This document shows positions 60,243 through 64,000 of a stretch of DNA of 64,000 nt, in pieces. Location: assembly GCA_030432695.1 (NCBI GenBank), contig JAUILN010000001.1, positions 744,001 through 808,000 on the forward strand. The letters run 5' to 3'. The DNA is from a bacterium. Its GTDB lineage: Bacteria > Planctomycetota > UBA1135 > UBA2386. The notes below the pieces were generated by a model. That model worked only from the letters and a program-made list of their open reading frames with translations, had not been told where the DNA came from and made no database searches. A program made the translations under genes and the position numbers. The first letter of the stretch is position 1, and the number at the start of each line of letters is the position of its first letter.

Positions 60243-60293
60243 GGGCCGAGGCAGGATAACCGCTCGGGGTCGGCACCGCGTAGGCTGGCGGCG

Positions 60294-62501
60294 ATGCGAC
60301 AGCACGCGCTCCGCCGGGCCACCCGGACCACCACTGCATCGCTGCTCGGTTGGATCGTCGCGGCAACGCCGGTCCTGGCCCAGGATCCCGAACCGCATCC
60401 CGACCGTCACGTGAACCGTCTCGCCGAAGCCACCTCGCCCTACCTGCGCCAGCACCGCCACAACCCGGTGGACTGGTATCCGTGGGGTCCCGAGGCCCTG
60501 GAGCGCGCGAAGCGCGAGGACAAGCCGATCTTCCTGTCGATCGGCTACTCGGCCTGTCACTGGTGCCATGTGATGGAGCGCGAGTCGTTCGAGAGCGCCG
60601 AGATCGCGGCGCTGATGAACCGCCACTTCGTCAACATCAAGGTCGACCGCGAGGAGCGTCCCGACCTCGACGCGATCTACATGGCGGCGGTGACCGGGCT
60701 CACCGGCCACGGCGGTTGGCCGATGTCGGTGTGGCTCACGCCCGACCTCGAGCCGTTCTTCGCCGGCACCTACTTCCCGCCCGAACCACGCCAGGGCATG
60801 CCGGCGTTCCCCGACGTGCTGCAGCGGATGCACACGCTGTGGACCGAGCGCCGCGACCTGATCACCGACCGCTCGCAGCAGGTGAAGGAGTACCTGCGCA
60901 AGAGCCTCGCGCCGCGCGGCGAGCCCGACGACCCGTCGGTCGACGACCTCGCGACCGCGGTGGAGCAGAGCCGCGGCCAGTACGACGCGGAGCACGGCGG
61001 CTTCGGCAACGCGCCGGGTTACGCGCCGAAGTTCCCGCACGCCGCCGAGCTGGCGCTGTTGCTGCGGCGTTCGGCGGCACTCCAGGCGAGCGAACCGGAG
61101 CGCGCGGCGCAGGTCCGGCAGGTGGCGATGCATTCACTGGACGCGATGGCCGAGGGTGGCATCCACGACCAGCTCGGTGGCGGCTTCCACCGCTACAGCA
61201 CCGACCGGCGTTGGCTGGTGCCGCACTTCGAGAAGATGCTCTATGACAACGTGCTGTTGGTGCCGGTCTACGCCGACGCCTTCCTGGCGAGCGGCGAGGA
61301 GCGCTACCGCGAAGTGGTGCGGAGCACGCTCGACTACCTGCTGCGCGAGCTGCGCGATCCGGCCGGCGGCTTCTGGTCGGCGACCGACGCCGACAGCGAA
61401 GGCGAGGAGGGGCGCTTCTTCGTCTGGTCGCTGGCCGAGGTCGAGGCGTTGCTCGGCGACGATGCCCAGCTGTTCGCGGCGCGCTACGGCGTGACCGCCG
61501 CGGGCAACTGGGAGGGGGCCAACGTCCTGCACCGGTCGGTCGAGGTGGGGGCGCTGCCGCTCGCGACGGTCGCCGAGCGGGCGGAGCTGTCGATCGCCGA
61601 GGTCGAGACCCGGCTCGCCGCGGCGCGGCGGATCCTGCTCGAGGCCCGCGCGCAGCGCATCGCACCGGCGACCGACGACAAGGTGTTGGCGGCCTGGAAC
61701 GGCATGGCGCTGACCGCCCTGTGCAGTGGCTTCCGGGTCACCGGCGAGCAGCGCTACCTCGACGCCGCGCGCGGCACCGCGGCGTTCGTGCTGGCCGAGA
61801 TGACGGTCGACGACCAGCCCGGCCGGCTGTTCCGCAGTTGGCGCGCGGGCCGCGCCAGCCTGCCGGGCTACCTCGACGACCACGCGTTCGTCGCCGAAGG
61901 CCTGCTGCAGCTGTTCGAGTGCGACGGCGACCCGCGGTGGCTCGGCGCCGCCCGCGAACTGCTCACCGCGATCGTCGAGCACTTCCACGACTCGGCCGAC
62001 GGCAGCTTCTTCTACACCGCCGACGACCACGAGGAGCTGCTGGTGCGGGCCAAGGAGGTCCAGGAGTCGTCGATGCCCTCGGGCATCGCCGCGGCGGTGG
62101 GGGCACTGCAGCGCGGCTCGTTGCTGCTCGGCGATCCGCAGCTGTGGGAACTCGCCCACGGTGCCCTGCGCACCCATCACGAGATGATCTCCCGGTTCCC
62201 GGTGGCCTGCTCCGGGCTGATGCTCTCGGTCCATCGGGAACTTGCCGATCCCCGCGAGGTGGTGGTCGCGGGCAGTGCGGACCTCGACGGCTTCGCGACC
62301 TTGTTGCAACGCTCGTGGACCGCGTGGCCCCAGGATCACGTCACCGCGCCGCTGTTCGAGGAGCACCGTCCTGCGCTCGAGGAGCTGTCGCCGATCTTCG
62401 TCGGGAAGGACGGTCTCGACGGGACGGCCGCGGCTTGGGTCTGTCGACGCGGCAGCTGCGAGGCACCGGTGCAGGAAGCAGCGGACCTGCTACGCAGGTG
62501 A
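60294..62501 (+). CDS. Exported DUF255 thioredoxin-fold protein (YyaL/SSP411-like)
   Basis: 735 residues. The N-terminus holds a signal peptide ([19 protein letters not shown]). The thioredoxin-like domain (about 38-195) has the family phrases [40 protein letters not shown] (CxxC at SACHWCH), [20 protein letters not shown] and [20 protein letters not shown]. The rest is a (alpha/alpha)6-barrel-like region ([40 protein letters not shown]). The family's reaction is unresolved; members act in the cytosol in many species, so the signal peptide here is notable. It is divergent from the cohesin-like lipoprotein. Confidence 0.9.
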   Translation: MRQHALRRATRTTTASLLGWIVAATPVLAQDPEPHPDRHVNRLAEATSPYLRQHRHNPVDWYPWGPEALERAKREDKPIFLSIGYSACHWCHVMERESFESAEIAALMNRHFVNIKVDREERPDLDAIYMAAVTGLTGHGGWPMSVWLTPDLEPFFAGTYFPPEPRQGMPAFPDVLQRMHTLWTERRDLITDRSQQVKEYLRKSLAPRGEPDDPSVDDLATAVEQSRGQYDAEHGGFGNAPGYAPKFPHAAELALLLRRSAALQASEPERAAQVRQVAMHSLDAMAEGGIHDQLGGGFHRYSTDRRWLVPHFEKMLYDNVLLVPVYADAFLASGEERYREVVRSTLDYLLRELRDPAGGFWSATDADSEGEEGRFFVWSLAEVEALLGDDAQLFAARYGVTAAGNWEGANVLHRSVEVGALPLATVAERAELSIAEVETRLAAARRILLEARAQRIAPATDDKVLAAWNGMALTALCSGFRVTGEQRYLDAARGTAAFVLAEMTVDDQPGRLFRSWRAGRASLPGYLDDHAFVAEGLLQLFECDGDPRWLGAARELLTAIVEHFHDSADGSFFYTADDHEELLVRAKEVQESSMPSGIAAAVGALQRGSLLLGDPQLWELAHGALRTHHEMISRFPVACSGLMLSVHRELADPREVVVAGSADLDGFATLLQRSWTAWPQDHVTAPLFEEHRPALEELSPIFVGKDGLDGTAAAWVCRRGSCEAPVQEAADLLRR

Positions 62502-62648
62502 GCCGCGCAAGCTCGGGTTGCCTGTAGAAGTCCCGCGGTTCGCTGGGCAAGATCCGGATGTCGGCACCTCGACGATCCTCTGTCCGGAACCCGTCCATCC
62601 ACGGCAGTTTTGCAAGGCACGCGCTCGGAGTCCGGATCCTCGCTCCCG

Positions 62649-63269
62649 TTGACCGATCCTTCGATCGGGCGCGGTGCGGTCGACCGTTGGTTCCACGACC
62701 ACTACGGCGGCAAGAAGGGTTGCCTGCGCGCCTTCCAGCATGGGGTGAAGCGTATGCTCGGCGGCTACCGGCGGGAGGGGGCGATCGATCCCGCGGTGGT
62801 GCGCCGTCTGGTCTTCGTGTGCGTCGGCAACATCTGTCGGAGCCCCTACGGCGAGGCCGTCGCCCGATCGAAGGGTCTGCGCAGCGCGTCGTTCGGTCTG
62901 GAAGCCCGCAGCGGGGACCCCGCGAACCCCAATGCGCTCGCGGTGGCGCGGAGTCGTGGGGTCGATCTGGAGCCGCATCGCGCGACCGGTTGGAGCGACT
63001 ACGCCCCCGCGCCCGGCGACCTCTTGCTCGGCTCCGAGCCATGCCACACCGCACGGCTCCGGGAGCACTACCGCGACCGCGCGGACCTGCAGATCGCACT
63101 GCTGGGTCTGTTCGCCGCGCCACCTCGGGCCTACCTCCACGATCCGTACGGCCTGGGTCCGGCCTACTTCGCGCGCTGCTACGACCGGATCGACTCCGCC
63201 GTCGACGGGCTCGAAGGTCTGCTGCGCAGCGCGGGTGACGGCGCGCTCGTGGCGGGAGCGGTGTCGTGA
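62649..63269 (+). CDS. Low-molecular-weight protein tyrosine phosphatase
   Basis: 206 residues from a TTG at 62649; the frame is open to another TTG at 62610, and an ATG at 62754 would lose a conserved-looking RWFHDHYGGKKGCLRAFQHG stretch, so the start is uncertain. The phosphatase loop is VFVCVGNICRSPYGEA (CX5R), and the late HDPYGLGPAYFARCYDRIDS contains the general-acid Asp of the DP motif. The N-terminal 60 residues are an extra helical part. LMW-PTPs of this kind control polysaccharide export tyrosine kinases. The stop overlaps the start of the ATP-grasp gene (GTGA at 63266-63269), so they are coupled. Confidence 0.85.
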   Translation: MTDPSIGRGAVDRWFHDHYGGKKGCLRAFQHGVKRMLGGYRREGAIDPAVVRRLVFVCVGNICRSPYGEAVARSKGLRSASFGLEARSGDPANPNALAVARSRGVDLEPHRATGWSDYAPAPGDLLLGSEPCHTARLREHYRDRADLQIALLGLFAAPPRAYLHDPYGLGPAYFARCYDRIDSAVDGLEGLLRSAGDGALVAGAVS

Positions 63270-64000
63270 CGCGGGAGCCGGGCGCGTCGGGGTTCCGCGT
63301 CGCGAGTCCCGTGCTGGTCACCGACGCGCACACGATGGGGGCGATCGCGGTGGTGCGCTCGCTGGGCCGCGCCGGCTACCCGGTGGTCGCGGCCTCCGAC
63401 CGGCGCGACGCGCTCGGCCTGCGCTCCCGCTTCGCGGCCGAGACGCGCGACGCGCCGTCCTACGACGATCCGCAGGCCGTCGTCGACTGGTTGGCGCGCA
63501 CCGTCGCCGAGACCGGCGCGGTCGCGGTGGTCCCCTCCGAGTCGCTGCTGCTGGCGATCGAGCCGCGGTTCGATGAGTTCTCGCACCTGCTGCCGTTCCG
63601 CCGCGATGCGCGCACCGTCTACGACGGCATGAGCAAGGACGTGCTGTTCCGGACCTTCGACCACGAGCGGGGCCGTCGCAACCTGCCGCGTTTCGTCTGT
63701 CTCGACAGCGATGCCACGTTGCCGGCCGATCGACGGTTCGCCGACTGGCGCTACCCGCTGTTCGCCAAGGTGGACGCGCGGTTCGCGCGGGCGCGGGAGA
63801 GCGGCGCGGCGGGTGGGGGCAGCGTGGTCACGGTTCGCGACGCGGAGCGGTTGCTGCCGGTGCTCCGCGGTCTGGCGTCGAGTCACACCCGGATCCTGGT
63901 CCAGGAGTTCACCGAGGGGGTCGGGGTCGGCGTGTTCCTGCTTCGCTGGCAGGGGCGAGAGCTGGCGCACTTCGTCCACCGGCGGCTGCACGAGGTGCCG
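63266..64000 (+). CDS. ATP-grasp domain protein (truncated by the window)
   Basis: 245 codons from a GTG, cut by the right edge. The N-terminal pre-ATP-grasp fold is clear (VLVTDAHTMGAIAVVRSLGR, AGYPVVAASDR), followed by AVAVVPSESLLLAIEPRFDE and the ATP-grasp small domain: YPLFAKVDARFARARESGAA, GGGSVVTV and ILVQEFTEGVGVGVFLL. It looks like the carboxylate-amine ligase type found in polysaccharide or peptide-modifying clusters. The partner tyrosine phosphatase is coupled upstream. The C-terminal metal-binding part is outside the window. Confidence 0.82.
   Translation, partial: MTREPGASGFRVASPVLVTDAHTMGAIAVVRSLGRAGYPVVAASDRRDALGLRSRFAAETRDAPSYDDPQAVVDWLARTVAETGAVAVVPSESLLLAIEPRFDEFSHLLPFRRDARTVYDGMSKDVLFRTFDHERGRRNLPRFVCLDSDATLPADRRFADWRYPLFAKVDARFARARESGAAGGGSVVTVRDAERLLPVLRGLASSHTRILVQEFTEGVGVGVFLLRWQGRELAHFVHRRLHEVP

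Noticed and set aside
1..64000. CRISPR arrays, rRNA operons and complete insertion sequences
   Set aside because: No regular repeat-spacer pattern, rRNA-like sequence or transposase was found on either strand.

Overview
The window is about 70% GC, gene-dense and bacterial. Several features point to a high-GC member of the Planctomycetota or a close PVC relative: a DUF6797 protein paired with a multihaem cytochrome of PVC style, an ECF sigma factor fused to a membrane segment and a large extracytoplasmic region, a Ser/Thr kinase fused to a formylglycine-enzyme-like domain, a GFTLIELLVVI-type prepilin, and many exported TPR and HEAT proteins. No rRNA, tRNA, CRISPR array or complete insertion sequence was seen. 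The organism is inferred from gene content only.

Layout. 1-6.6 kb: a minus-strand pair in pelA-pelB order (a deacetylase-like protein and a giant TPR/beta-barrel protein), running off the left edge, with a divergent PilZ (c-di-GMP receptor) gene. 6.6-10.5 kb: transketolase, small hypotheticals and an HTH/membrane-protein pair. 10.6-17.5 kb: membrane-tethered sigma factor, GH2 glycosidase and a lipoprotein. 17.8-25.7 kb: a tightly coupled plus-strand run of DUF6797 protein, pentahaem cytochrome, UMF1-like MFS transporter, AMP-forming ligase and Nudix hydrolase. 25.7-28.3 kb: XerC/D recombinase and a sodium:solute symporter. 28.4-38.5 kb: a signalling and envelope block with kinase-FGE fusion, lipoprotein, PAS-pseudocyclase, MlaE-MlaF-MlaD transporter, TPR lipoprotein (possible frameshift), sigma factor and FHA protein, closed by a 197-bp inverted-repeat element. 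38.7-44.8 kb: minus-strand class V aminotransferase, SerB and SerA (a likely complete serine route), then a polyprenyl sugar transferase, YraN and YajC. 45-51 kb: MnmA, HU, HEAT lipoprotein, prepilin, MiaB and RibD, then about 0.6 kb of structured non-coding DNA.

51.6-59.7 kb is the most unusual part: an exported 1045-residue TPR protein, TolQ/ExbB, TolR/ExbD, and a 1262-residue protein that joins a TolB-like PD40 propeller, a TolA/TonB-like SxxxH transmembrane helix, a roughly 500-residue low-complexity linker and a terpene-cyclase-like alpha/alpha toroid. The gene content parallels CpoB-TolQ-TolR-TolA-TolB with the last two parts fused, which suggests a rewired proton-motive-force-driven envelope machine. 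The window ends with a small lipoprotein, an exported DUF255 thioredoxin-fold protein, a low-molecular-weight tyrosine phosphatase and a truncated ATP-grasp gene.

Recurring themes are translational coupling by GTGA or ATGA overlaps, exported repeat proteins, and enzyme folds whose catalytic residues appear to have been lost (PelA-like deacetylase, PAS-cyclase, altered MlaF loops).
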